Below are positions 10,034 through 18,351 of a stretch of 64,000 bases of DNA, one piece after another. This DNA is from Lacimicrobium sp. SS2-24. GTDB taxonomy: Bacteria; Pseudomonadota; Gammaproteobacteria; Enterobacterales; Alteromonadaceae. Made by a program: the position numbers and the translations under genes. The notes beneath the pieces are model-generated. The model did no database searches and was not told the DNA's origin. It saw only the letters and a program-made list of their open reading frames with translations. Within the stretch, counting starts at the first letter, position 1. Every line of letters starts with the position of its first letter. The stretch spans positions 248,001 to 312,000 of the forward strand of contig NZ_NIWW01000002.1 in the NCBI RefSeq assembly GCF_002201535.1, read 5' to 3'.

Positions 10034-10097
10034 TTAAATGCGGTAACGGCGACAAGAGAATGTATTCAGCCTTTTAATATTCAACCTGGAGGACATA

Positions 10098-11507
10098 ATG
10101 TCAGTACAAAAGGCCCTGGATTTAATCCAAGAAAGCGAAGCGAAATTTGTTGATCTGCGTTTTACCGACACCAAAGGTAAAGAGCAGCACGTCTCTATCC
10201 CTACATCACTGGTTGATGAGGAATTCTTTGAAGAAGGCAAAATGTTCGATGGTTCCTCCATCTCCGGCTGGAAAGGGATTAACGAATCAGACATGATTCT
10301 TATGCCAGACCCTGAATCGGCGGTACTGGATCCCTTCTCTGAAGAAACTCAGGTGAATATCCGTTGTGACATCGTTGAACCTTCTACCATGCAAGGCTAC
10401 GACCGCGATCCTCGCTCTGTTGCAAAGCGCGCCGAAGACTACCTCAAATCAACAGGTATCGGTGACACCGTTTTGTTTGGCCCTGAGCCAGAATTCTTTA
10501 TGTTCGATGATGTGCGTTTCCACACCGATATGGCGGGTTCTTTCTATGAAATCGACTCCTCTGAAGCGAAGTGGAACTCCGGTTCCGCTATTGAGGGTGG
10601 TAACCTGGGTCACCGTCCTGGTGTGAAAGGCGGTTACTTCCCGGTACCTCCCGTTGATTCAGCCCATGACATTCGTACCGCCATGTGTCTGGTAATGGAA
10701 GAAATGGGACTGCATATTGAAGCGCACCACCATGAAGTAGCGACAGCCGGTCAGAACGAAATCGCCTGTCGTTTTAACACTCTGGTGAATAAAGCCGATG
10801 AAATCCAAATCTATAAGTATGTTGTGCACAATGTTGCTGACGCCTATGGCAAATCTGCAACCTTTATGCCCAAGCCACTGGTAGGTGATAATGGTTCTGG
10901 TATGCACGTGCACCAGTCCATCAGTAAAGATGGTAAGAACATCTTTGCCGGTGACAAATATGCCGGCCTGTCAGAAGAAGCGCTGTACTACATCGGTGGT
11001 ATCATTAAGCACGCCCGTGCCATTAACGCCTTTACCAATGCTTCAACCAACTCGTACAAGCGTCTGGTCCCCGGATTTGAAGCCCCAGTAATGCTGGCCT
11101 ATTCAGCCCGTAACCGCAGTGCCTCTATCCGTATACCGCACGTGAGCAGTGCCAAGGCGCGTCGGATTGAAGTACGTTTCCCTGACCCAACCGCTAACCC
11201 CTATCTGGCCTTTACCGCGATGATGATGGCCGGTCTGGACGGTATTCGTAACAAGATCCATCCTGGCGATGCCATGGATAAGGACTTGTATGACCTGCCA
11301 GCCGAGGAAGCCAAGGAAATTCCGACAGTTGCCTCATCACTGGAAATGGCATTGGATGCACTGGATGCAGACCGTGACTTCCTTAAAGAAGGTGGCGTAA
11401 TGTCTGATGATATGATTGATGCCTACATCGGTCTGAAGCGTGATGAAGTGGAGAAACTGGCCATGAGCACGCACCCGGTTGAGTTTGATATGTACTACAG
11501 CGTGTAA
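10098..11507 (+). CDS. glnA: Glutamine synthetase, type I
   Basis: Dodecameric enzyme that makes glutamine from glutamate, ammonia and ATP, the main ammonia-assimilation step. It has 469 residues, the same as E. coli GlnA. An N-terminal beta-grasp domain is followed by the catalytic domain with GPEPEFF (about 128-134), [12 protein letters not shown] (about 211-222), the NGSG loop and RIPH. The adenylylation motif DLYDLP places the regulatory tyrosine at 398 counting Met1, equal to Tyr397 of the mature enzyme, so this is the GSI-beta form under GlnE control. A strong GGAGG lies 6 bp before the ATG. A terminator follows directly. Confidence 0.98.
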   Translation: MSVQKALDLIQESEAKFVDLRFTDTKGKEQHVSIPTSLVDEEFFEEGKMFDGSSISGWKGINESDMILMPDPESAVLDPFSEETQVNIRCDIVEPSTMQGYDRDPRSVAKRAEDYLKSTGIGDTVLFGPEPEFFMFDDVRFHTDMAGSFYEIDSSEAKWNSGSAIEGGNLGHRPGVKGGYFPVPPVDSAHDIRTAMCLVMEEMGLHIEAHHHEVATAGQNEIACRFNTLVNKADEIQIYKYVVHNVADAYGKSATFMPKPLVGDNGSGMHVHQSISKDGKNIFAGDKYAGLSEEALYYIGGIIKHARAINAFTNASTNSYKRLVPGFEAPVMLAYSARNRSASIRIPHVSSAKARRIEVRFPDPTANPYLAFTAMMMAGLDGIRNKIHPGDAMDKDLYDLPAEEAKEIPTVASSLEMALDALDADRDFLKEGGVMSDDMIDAYIGLKRDEVEKLAMSTHPVEFDMYYSV

Positions 11508-11527
11508 ACGCAGCGTAGACAAGAAAG

Positions 11528-11550
11528 AGCCCGCGAAAGCGGGCTTTTTT
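11528..11550 (+). terminator. Rho-independent terminator of glnA
   Basis: Stem AGCCCGC / GCGGGCT with a GAAA tetraloop (11528-11545) runs into six T residues. It separates glnA from the downstream DUF4124-glnLG genes. Confidence 0.93.
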
Positions 11551-11653
11551 ATGTCTGGGAATAAACACACATACCCAGAGACTACAGCGAAGGCGTAAAA
11601 AAAGGCGTAAACTGGTAAGGCTGCGTGGCTGAAAAACGGGTAAAGGAGGCACA

Positions 11654-12166
11654 ATGCGATACTGCTGGCTAGGTTTACTGATGCTGTCGTTCGCGATACC
11701 GGCAAGCACCTTATATAAGGTAGTGAAGGCGGATGGTTCCGTTATGTACACCGACCAGCCTGTGGCTGGTGCAGAGCCCGTGGCGTTGCCCAGGGTCAAT
11801 ATGGCGGGGTCACTGGCACCCAAGATCAAGACGCAAACCTCAGAGAAAAGTCCGCAGCGCCCACCCACCGAGTATCAGCTGAGTATTCTTTTCCCCAAAC
11901 CGCAGCAAACACTCCGTGACAACCGGGGGAACATTACCGTTGTTGCCCAATTGCAGCCGGATACCCGAGCTGCGGGAATCTTCGAATTGCATTTGGATGG
12001 AGCGTTAGTTGCGGCCAATCCTACCCCGCAGTTTGAGCTTGAAGGTGTCAACCGAGGGGCTCATACCATCGAAGTGCGCTATGTTGATAATTCAGGCAAG
12101 GTCTTTGCATCATCCTCTCCAACAGAGTTTTTCCTGCACCAGGCATCGGTACTCAATAGACCTTGA
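11654..12166 (+). CDS. DUF4124 domain-containing exported protein
   Basis: A 170-residue protein with a signal peptide (residues 1-18). A DUF4124 segment follows at about 19-50, with the family signature YKVVKADGSVMYTDQP. The C-terminal 80 residues (FELHLDGALV ... HTIEVRYVDNSGK) look like an Ig-type beta-sandwich related to the C-terminal domain of penicillin-binding protein 1C. The function is unknown and the location is probably periplasmic. AGGAGG at 11644-11649 supports the start. It lies between glnA and glnL and is not expected to be sigma54-driven, because the glnA terminator precedes it. Confidence 0.8.
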   Translation: MRYCWLGLLMLSFAIPASTLYKVVKADGSVMYTDQPVAGAEPVALPRVNMAGSLAPKIKTQTSEKSPQRPPTEYQLSILFPKPQQTLRDNRGNITVVAQLQPDTRAAGIFELHLDGALVAANPTPQFELEGVNRGAHTIEVRYVDNSGKVFASSSPTEFFLHQASVLNRP

Positions 12167-12228
12167 GGCGCCTCCCTCAGGCACAACGGGGCTTTTGAGG
12201 AGACCGATGCAAAAAAGGTAAAGTTATC

Positions 12229-12256
12229 TTGCACTATATTGGTGCATTGCTATCTT
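12229..12256 (+). promoter_or_regulatory. glnL promoter overlapped by an NtrC site
   Basis: TGCACTATATTGGTGCA at 12230-12246 is a second perfect NtrC palindrome. A sigma70-like promoter overlaps it: TTGCAC at 12229-12234 and TATCTT at 12251-12256 with a 16-bp spacer. NtrC bound here would block RNA polymerase, as at the E. coli glnL promoter, predicting negative autoregulation of glnLG. The palindrome is certain; the promoter boxes are my reading. Confidence 0.7.
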
Positions 12257-12287
12257 TGCAGGCAGAGTCAAATCAAAAGGGGATGGG

Positions 12288-13349
12288 GTGACGACCTGGT
12301 CAGCACAAAATCTGGTAAGTAATTTGTCGGTGGGCATTCTGGTGATCGACGACACGCTGAGTGTCTGTTTTGCCAATGCCGCCGCCGAGTCCTTTTTTGA
12401 GCAGAGCTGTAATCAGTTGCAGGGGCAGCTTCTCAGTAAACTGTTCCTGCATTCGAGTCTGGATTCGCAAAGACTGGAAAATGCCTTGCAGTACCGCGAC
12501 AGTTTCTCTGACAGTGAGGTACAACTGACTTTTCACGACGGCCGTCACACGCTGGCCGAGATCACTGCCACCAGTATGGAAAAAGACGACAACAGTTACC
12601 TCCTGCTGGAAATCAAACAGATCGATAACCTTAAGCGTATCAGCCAGGAAAATCAGCAGTGGGCCCAGCAGCAGGCGGCTCGGGATTTGGTCAGAGGGTT
12701 AGCCCATGAAATTAAAAACCCGCTGGGTGGCTTGCGTGGCGCTGCGCAGTTGCTGGAAAAAGAACTGCTGGATGACGAACTCAGAGAGTACACCGGGCTT
12801 ATCATTGAGCAGTCTGACCGGCTCAGGAATCTGGTAGACCGGCTGCTGGGACCAAATCAACTGCCTCGCTTTCAGTGGCATAACCTACATAAAGTGCTGG
12901 AGAAAATTCGCACGCTGCTGAGCCTGGATGATATTGCCGATGTGCAACTGTACCGCGACTATGATCCTAGTATTCCGGATGTGTGGATTGATGATGAGAA
13001 AATCCAGCAGGCGGTATTAAACATTGCCCGCAATGCCGTGCAGGCACTGAACGGTAAAGGACGCATCGACTTTATCACCCGCATTGAACGACAGGTGACC
13101 ATACATGGGCAGCGCTATCCCCTGTGTGCCCGTATTCGTATTATCGACAATGGTCCGGGTATCCCGGAACACCTCAAAGACACGCTTTTCTACCCCATGA
13201 CCACGGGTAATCAGGATGGCACCGGCCTGGGGTTGTCTATCGCTCAGACCCTGATTGATCACCACAGGGGGAAAATCGAAGTGGATAGCTGGCCCGGTCA
13301 CACCGAATTTACCATTTACCTGCCAATAGATAAAAAGGAGCCAGCCTGA
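12288..13349 (+). CDS. glnL: Nitrogen sensor kinase/phosphatase NtrB
   Basis: Cytoplasmic histidine kinase/phosphatase that phosphorylates NtrC when nitrogen is scarce and, with PII, dephosphorylates it when nitrogen is plentiful. An N-terminal PAS domain (about 5-110) is followed by a HisKA domain with GLAHEIKNP (His140; His139 in E. coli) and an HATPase domain with DNGPGIP and GTGLGLSIA. It has 353 residues (E. coli 349). The start is GTG at 12288 behind AAAAGGGGA; the nearby ATG at 12283 runs into a stop after two codons. It ends in a TGATG overlap with glnG. Confidence 0.96.
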   Translation: MTTWSAQNLVSNLSVGILVIDDTLSVCFANAAAESFFEQSCNQLQGQLLSKLFLHSSLDSQRLENALQYRDSFSDSEVQLTFHDGRHTLAEITATSMEKDDNSYLLLEIKQIDNLKRISQENQQWAQQQAARDLVRGLAHEIKNPLGGLRGAAQLLEKELLDDELREYTGLIIEQSDRLRNLVDRLLGPNQLPRFQWHNLHKVLEKIRTLLSLDDIADVQLYRDYDPSIPDVWIDDEKIQQAVLNIARNAVQALNGKGRIDFITRIERQVTIHGQRYPLCARIRIIDNGPGIPEHLKDTLFYPMTTGNQDGTGLGLSIAQTLIDHHRGKIEVDSWPGHTEFTIYLPIDKKEPA

Positions 13350-14758
13350 TGAGTGCTGCACCGGTTTGGATAGTTGACGACGACAGCTCGATCCGCTGGG
13401 TCTTACAAAAGGCACTGAAAAGTGCCGATATTGAATGCTACAGCTTTGAAAATCCGGAAGATTTGTTGTTGCAGCTGAATACCGAACAACCGCCCCAGGT
13501 GATTGTGTCAGATATTCGTATGCCTCAGATGGATGGCATGACCCTGTTGCAGGAAGTGCACAAACAGTTCGCCAATATGCCGGTGATCATCATGACGGCT
13601 CATTCCGATCTGGACAGTGCGGTGAACGCTTACCAAAGTGGCGCCTTCGAATACCTGCCCAAGCCTTTTGACATCGATGATGCCGTGAACCTGGTCAAGC
13701 GGGCCTTGTCGCATGCCCGTGAGCAACTCAAACAGCAACTGCATCAGGAGCCGGAAATTGCCACGGAGATCATTGGTGAGGCACCGGCCATGCAGGAAGT
13801 GTTTCGTGCCATTGGCCGCTTGTCCCGCTCCAGCATCAGTGTGCTGATCAACGGTGAATCGGGCACGGGTAAAGAATTGGTTGCGCAGGCGTTGCACCGT
13901 CATAGCCCCAGAGCGAAAGAACCTTTTATTGCTCTGAATATGGCGGCGATCCCCACTGATCTGATCGAATCCGAATTGTTTGGTCATGAAAAAGGTGCCT
14001 TTACCGGCGCGCAAACGACACGTCAGGGTCGCTTTGAGCAGGCCAATGGCGGCACCCTGTTTCTGGATGAAATCGGAGATATGCCATTAGATGTGCAAAC
14101 CCGCTTGCTGCGTGTGCTCGCCGATGGTCAGTTTTACCGCGTAGGGGGGCACAGTTCGGTGACGGTGGATGTGCGCATTATTGCAGCGACCCACCAGAAT
14201 CTTGAACAACGTGTGGCGCAGGGTAAGTTTCGTGAAGATCTCTTTCACCGCCTTAATGTGATTCGCATTCATATTCCACGTCTTTCCGAGCGCCGTGAGG
14301 ATATTCCGTTGCTGGCAGGGCATTTTCTGATAAAGGCCGCCAAAGAGCTGGAAGTGGAAGCGAAAGTGATGGGAAAGGAAACCCGCCAGATCCTGAGCCA
14401 GTTGCCCTGGCCGGGCAATGTCCGGCAGCTGGAAAACCTGTGCCGATGGCTGACAGTGATGGCCAGTGGTCAGGAAATTATTCCGGCCGATCTGCCACCT
14501 GAGTTGTATGAACAGCCTCTGAGTAAAGAGGCGCAGCAACAGGGGGGCAACTGGCAGTCTCTTTTGAGTCACTGGGCTGACAAGCAGCTTCAGGCCGGTG
14601 AAAATGACATCCTGTGTGAAGCGCAGAGATTAATGGAAAAAATTCTGCTCGAGCGGGCCCTGCATCATACCCATGGCCACAAACAGGAAGCAGCAAAAAA
14701 ACTCGGTTGGGGTCGCAATACGCTGACGCGCAAATTAAAAGAGCTGGATGTGCAATAG
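13349..14758 (+). CDS. glnG: Nitrogen response regulator NtrC
   Basis: Sigma54 enhancer-binding activator of nitrogen-limitation genes. The receiver domain has the phospho-acceptor Asp55 in [10 protein letters not shown]. The AAA+ domain has Walker A GESGTGKE, the sigma54-contact loop GAFTGA and Walker [10 protein letters not shown] Fis-type helix-turn-helix ([20 protein letters not shown]) ends the protein. It has 469 residues, the E. coli length. It is translationally coupled to glnL by a one-base overlap. Its predicted sites are seen in this window before glnA and glnL. Confidence 0.97.
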   Translation: MSAAPVWIVDDDSSIRWVLQKALKSADIECYSFENPEDLLLQLNTEQPPQVIVSDIRMPQMDGMTLLQEVHKQFANMPVIIMTAHSDLDSAVNAYQSGAFEYLPKPFDIDDAVNLVKRALSHAREQLKQQLHQEPEIATEIIGEAPAMQEVFRAIGRLSRSSISVLINGESGTGKELVAQALHRHSPRAKEPFIALNMAAIPTDLIESELFGHEKGAFTGAQTTRQGRFEQANGGTLFLDEIGDMPLDVQTRLLRVLADGQFYRVGGHSSVTVDVRIIAATHQNLEQRVAQGKFREDLFHRLNVIRIHIPRLSERREDIPLLAGHFLIKAAKELEVEAKVMGKETRQILSQLPWPGNVRQLENLCRWLTVMASGQEIIPADLPPELYEQPLSKEAQQQGGNWQSLLSHWADKQLQAGENDILCEAQRLMEKILLERALHHTHGHKQEAAKKLGWGRNTLTRKLKELDVQ

Positions 14759-14807
14759 GGCAGATTTGGTATAGGGTTATCATAAATGTCTTTTTTTAAG
14801 GGCGCTT

Positions 14808-16301
14808 ATGAGCCGATACTTGCTGGGCATAGACCAGGGCACCACCAGTTCCCGTGCCATTCTGGTGGACCACAACGGCCATGTGGTCGATATTGAACAG
14901 CAGGATTTTGCACAGCACTACCCGCAATCGGGATGGGTAGAACACCAGCCTGAGGATCTCTGGCAAAGCGTTTTACAGTGTTGTAGCACCCTTGTGCGCC
15001 GTCATCAGTTAAGCGCAGCAGATCTGACCGGTATCGGCATCACCAATCAGCGCGAAACCACCTTATTATGGGACAAAGACACCGGCCAGCCTGTTTATAA
15101 TGCCATTGTCTGGCAGGACCGGCGCACAGCCGAATATTGCCAGCAACTGGCTGAGGATAATCCTGGACTGGAGGCGCGCATCCAGGCAAAGACCGGCTTG
15201 CTGTTGGATCCCTATTTTTGTGCCAGCAAAATCCACTGGGTGCTTGAAAATGTAAAAGGCGCCAGAGACCGAGCCGCTCAGGGACAGTTGCTTTTTGGTA
15301 CCGTGGAAACCTATCTACTGTGGAAGCTTACCGGTGGCAAATGCCACTGCACGGATGCCAGTAATGCTTCACGCACCCTGCTATTCGATATTCATGCACA
15401 GGAGTGGGATGAAGAACTATTAGTCTTGTTCAATATTCCGCGCACCCTACTTCCGGAAGTGCATGACAATGCCAGTGACTTTGGTCATACACAGTCCGAC
15501 CTGCTAGGCGGACCGGTACCCATTCTGGCAATGGCAGGAGACCAGCAGGCGGCGCTGGTCGGGCAGGGGTGTTTTTCCCCTGGCATGGCAAAGAGCACCT
15601 ATGGCACCGGCTGTTTCGTTATGGTCAATACAGGCGAGCAGGCATTGTACTCTCAGCATCGCTTGCTAACGACAGTCGCTTATCGCATCGAGGGTAAGGT
15701 GACTTATGCACTGGAAGGCAGCATTTTTATGGCTGGCGCGACGATTCAATGGCTCAGGGATGGACTTAATCTGATACAGCAGGCGGGAGAGTCTGAAGCG
15801 CTGGCCAGAGAAGTGGGCACTGAACATGATGTTATCCTGGTGCCGGCTTTCACTGGTCTTGGGGCACCCTACTGGGATCCGGATGCGCGGGGTGCCATTC
15901 TGGGGCTGACACGGGATACGGGGATTAAGGAAATCGTCAGTGCCGGTCTGCAGTCCGTCTGTTACCAGAGTAAAGATTTGCAAAAAGCCATGGAGGCTGA
16001 CGGTGTGCGGCCCACAGATTGGCGGGTAGACGGAGGGATGGTTAGCAACGATTGGCTTATGCAGTTTCTGGCCGATATGCTTGGTGCCAATGTCAGGCGC
16101 AGCAATGTGGCTGAAACCACAGCTCTGGGGGCGGCGTATCTGGCTGGCTTGCAGGCCGGAGTATTTACATCGCTGGCGCATATCAGTCAGCTATGGAAAG
16201 AAGACAAGGCGTTTACACCTGAAATCAGTAAAGCCGACCGTGATCGACTATATCGACACTGGCAAGAAGGGGTCAGACGCATTCAGACCCGTTCAGATTA
16301 A
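14808..16301 (+). CDS. glpK: Glycerol kinase
   Basis: FGGY-family kinase that makes sn-glycerol 3-phosphate from glycerol and ATP. It has 497 residues (E. coli 502). The N-terminal phosphate loop [11 protein letters not shown] is at residues 7-17; [11 protein letters not shown], the catalytic-region WQDRR and the C-terminal [13 protein letters not shown] and [12 protein letters not shown] motifs are all present. It follows glnG by 49 bp. No glpF or glpD is adjacent, so its grouping with nitrogen genes looks incidental. Confidence 0.96.
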   Translation: MSRYLLGIDQGTTSSRAILVDHNGHVVDIEQQDFAQHYPQSGWVEHQPEDLWQSVLQCCSTLVRRHQLSAADLTGIGITNQRETTLLWDKDTGQPVYNAIVWQDRRTAEYCQQLAEDNPGLEARIQAKTGLLLDPYFCASKIHWVLENVKGARDRAAQGQLLFGTVETYLLWKLTGGKCHCTDASNASRTLLFDIHAQEWDEELLVLFNIPRTLLPEVHDNASDFGHTQSDLLGGPVPILAMAGDQQAALVGQGCFSPGMAKSTYGTGCFVMVNTGEQALYSQHRLLTTVAYRIEGKVTYALEGSIFMAGATIQWLRDGLNLIQQAGESEALAREVGTEHDVILVPAFTGLGAPYWDPDARGAILGLTRDTGIKEIVSAGLQSVCYQSKDLQKAMEADGVRPTDWRVDGGMVSNDWLMQFLADMLGANVRRSNVAETTALGAAYLAGLQAGVFTSLAHISQLWKEDKAFTPEISKADRDRLYRHWQEGVRRIQTRSD

Positions 16302-16338
16302 GGCCTGACGCAGCCATATCTGAGATGTCTCAATGGGA

Positions 16339-17292
16339 TTAGATATAAAAATCAAACTGTTGCATTAATCCCAGTTGACGAGTGTTGTAAACAAAGGCGC
16401 CGGTTTGCCTGAGCCTTGCCTGTTTCTCCCCGTCTGGTGCGATGTCTGCCTGAGTTGCTGCGCCCTGTAGCAGGAGTCCGTCAACCTTTAAATCGGTCAG
16501 CGAAAAAAGGCTTTTCCCGGAGCCGGGCTGCCACCAATACAGATCTTCATAGTGGTTGTCCTGGTGATTAAGCCAGCCGTCGCCATTACTGTCCATGGCA
16601 CGGATATCTGCCCAGGCATCACCACTTTGTACTCCAATCAGCTCGTTGCTGTCGTCTATTCTGGCGTTATGATTGATATCTCTGACCAGATAACCGGCAT
16701 GTCCCTGGGGCGTTGGCAGACGGTCTGTGTTGCCATCATTGTCCAGATCAAAGGCGGTATCGCCTTTAAAGCGCACCGGCTGCCAGTCGAAGTTTAATAC
16801 CAAAGGATCTTTAAGCTGCTGGGTGCTCATGATGGTCAGGCTGCTACTGATGTTTAGTTGCTGCCAGTCCAGTGATGCCGAAAAGGCCTGACTTTGTCCA
16901 TTTTCGTTCTTAACCTCGAGTTCCAGTTGCAGCTGATAGGCCTGATAATCCAGTTTGGTTTCACGCACCATCATTCTGCTTTCAGGTGTAGATTGTTCAA
17001 TTCCTTGCTTTGAATCAGACTGAGTATTCTTTATTGAGCGCGGGTCATACCAATCCAGCTCACGTCGGGACATCAGTTCAATCAGGCGTTTTTTGAGGGC
17101 TTGTCGGTAATCACCGTCTGTGTCCATTGATGCATCCGGGTCAGGCTCCACTGCGACCCGCGATGGCAGCGTAGATTGAGGGGGCATATCTGACACCGGA
17201 GCGCCGGGCGAGAGTCCGGCGACATGGCGTTGGGTATGACTCATCTGCTGCTGCGTCAGCTCAAATCTGGCCTGATAGGATTCAATCTGCAT
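16339..17292 (-). CDS. Hypothetical protein with EF-hand-like/VCBS-like Ca-binding loops
   Basis: A 317-residue protein with no clear signal peptide. Three Asp/Asn-rich loops resemble Ca-binding EF-hand or thrombospondin-type-3 loops: FDLDNDGNTD (181-190), DINHNARIDDSNE (205-217) and DSNGDGWLN (234-242). The N-terminal third is polar and Gln-rich; a middle region (110-180) looks beta-rich. The frame could begin at 17325, but GAGGAGGTGA sits 7 bp before ATG 17292. It is a single gene convergent with glpK. Similar Asp-loop proteins are often surface or secreted components in this order, but the role here is unknown. Confidence 0.7.
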   Translation of the reverse strand: MQIESYQARFELTQQQMSHTQRHVAGLSPGAPVSDMPPQSTLPSRVAVEPDPDASMDTDGDYRQALKKRLIELMSRRELDWYDPRSIKNTQSDSKQGIEQSTPESRMMVRETKLDYQAYQLQLELEVKNENGQSQAFSASLDWQQLNISSSLTIMSTQQLKDPLVLNFDWQPVRFKGDTAFDLDNDGNTDRLPTPQGHAGYLVRDINHNARIDDSNELIGVQSGDAWADIRAMDSNGDGWLNHQDNHYEDLYWWQPGSGKSLFSLTDLKVDGLLLQGAATQADIAPDGEKQARLRQTGAFVYNTRQLGLMQQFDFYI

Positions 17293-17504
17293 CACCTCAC
17301 CTCCTCTTATTGTATCGGAAGGCACTGCTTAATTTTTATACACGGCCCTGGCTGGCTGGAAATTTTTTATCGTCAGAGGTATGCAGGATGAATAAAACGG
17401 CGCGGGTTTGTCTGGTAGCAGAGTCGCGGTGGTGCGGCTTGGCGTGATTCGCGTTAAAACCAGTGATAGCCTAGGGCATACGTTTTTTTAAATTGCGTGA
17501 ACCC

Positions 17505-18209
17505 ATGTGCGGCAGACTGAATGTCATTGATGATCCCGGCGTCAGGGCGTTATGTGATCAACTTGGTATCGCCCTATGGCCCGAACATGGCCAGGTGTTC
17601 AGCCGCTTTATTCGCGCGGCTCAGCCCGTTTCTGTAGTGCGTCAGCGAGAGGGTGTGCGCTGTATGCAAAATGCACTGTGGTGGCTACTTCTGGAGCCGA
17701 CGCAGGAAGGCTTCAAACCCTCACGTTTCACCAGCTTCAATACCCGTTATGACAAGCTCAATGTCACCCGCAGTGCAGGCTTTCACGCTTACCGCCATAG
17801 CCGCTGTATTATTCCGGTAAAAGGATTTGGGGAAACGGAATACTGCAACGGAAAACCGCTGCATTATCATGATCTGGAAGCCGAACCTGGTCACGCACTG
17901 GCGCTGGGCGGACTGTGCAGGGAGTGGGTTCACCATGGCAGCGGTCAGCGGGTGCTGTCCTGCTCGGTGATTACATTGCCGCCGCACCCCAGGCTCGCCG
18001 CTATCCATGGTAAATCGATGCCGATGATATTGCCTCAGCATGATGACACCCTGTCGATGTGGCTGTATGAAGAGGTGACCACCACACAGGTGTTTGAGGA
18101 CTTGCTCAGACCTCATTTACCCCAAAAACTGATTGCCACCCCGATTGACAAGCCGGCCTCTTATCAGCCGCTAGCATCGCCGTTTGTGATAGAGGCAGAT
18201 TCTGATTGA
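17505..18209 (+). CDS. SRAP-family (YedK/HMCES-like) DNA-protein crosslink protein, divergent
   Basis: SOS-response-associated peptidase family: the N-terminal Cys2 crosslinks abasic sites in single-stranded DNA. The start is fixed by chemistry: only ATG 17505 gives MCGR with Cys at position 2, while the frame beginning at TTG 17493 would bury it. Other catalytic elements are present in order: FNTR (Asn), GFGE (Glu, where YedK has GFYEW) and HGKSMP (His, where YedK has HDRMP). It has 234 residues, near E. coli YedK (222). The altered flanks of Glu and His mark a divergent branch. No LexA box was noticed upstream. Confidence 0.85.
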   Translation: MCGRLNVIDDPGVRALCDQLGIALWPEHGQVFSRFIRAAQPVSVVRQREGVRCMQNALWWLLLEPTQEGFKPSRFTSFNTRYDKLNVTRSAGFHAYRHSRCIIPVKGFGETEYCNGKPLHYHDLEAEPGHALALGGLCREWVHHGSGQRVLSCSVITLPPHPRLAAIHGKSMPMILPQHDDTLSMWLYEEVTTTQVFEDLLRPHLPQKLIATPIDKPASYQPLASPFVIEADSD

Positions 18210-18218
18210 GCCGTAAAA

Positions 18219-18234
18219 GTGACGATTGCGTCAC
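18219..18234. promoter_or_regulatory. Inverted repeat before the TonB receptor gene
   Basis: GTGACG-ATTG-CGTCAC is a perfect 6-bp inverted repeat 10 bp after the stop of the SRAP gene and about 118 bp before the receptor. It could be a weak terminator stem or an operator; there is no T-run. Confidence 0.4.
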
Positions 18235-18351
18235 ACTTTCGCGGATGTTTGCCAATAGACATTGAGCCGGTAACAGGGTTGCAAAAAAGCCTTGCTGGCT
18301 CTAGTTTATAAAGTACCCTCATGGCCCTGGCAGTATGTAACGGTCTGATAA

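Larger units (their letters stand above)
9652..10097. other. 446-bp divergent control region, typA/glnA
   Basis: There is no credible gene here. It holds the typA leader on the left and the nitrogen-control elements of glnA on the right: one full NtrC palindrome, partial NtrC half-sites and a sigma54 promoter (listed separately). Short open frames in this stretch lack ribosome sites. Confidence 0.8.
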
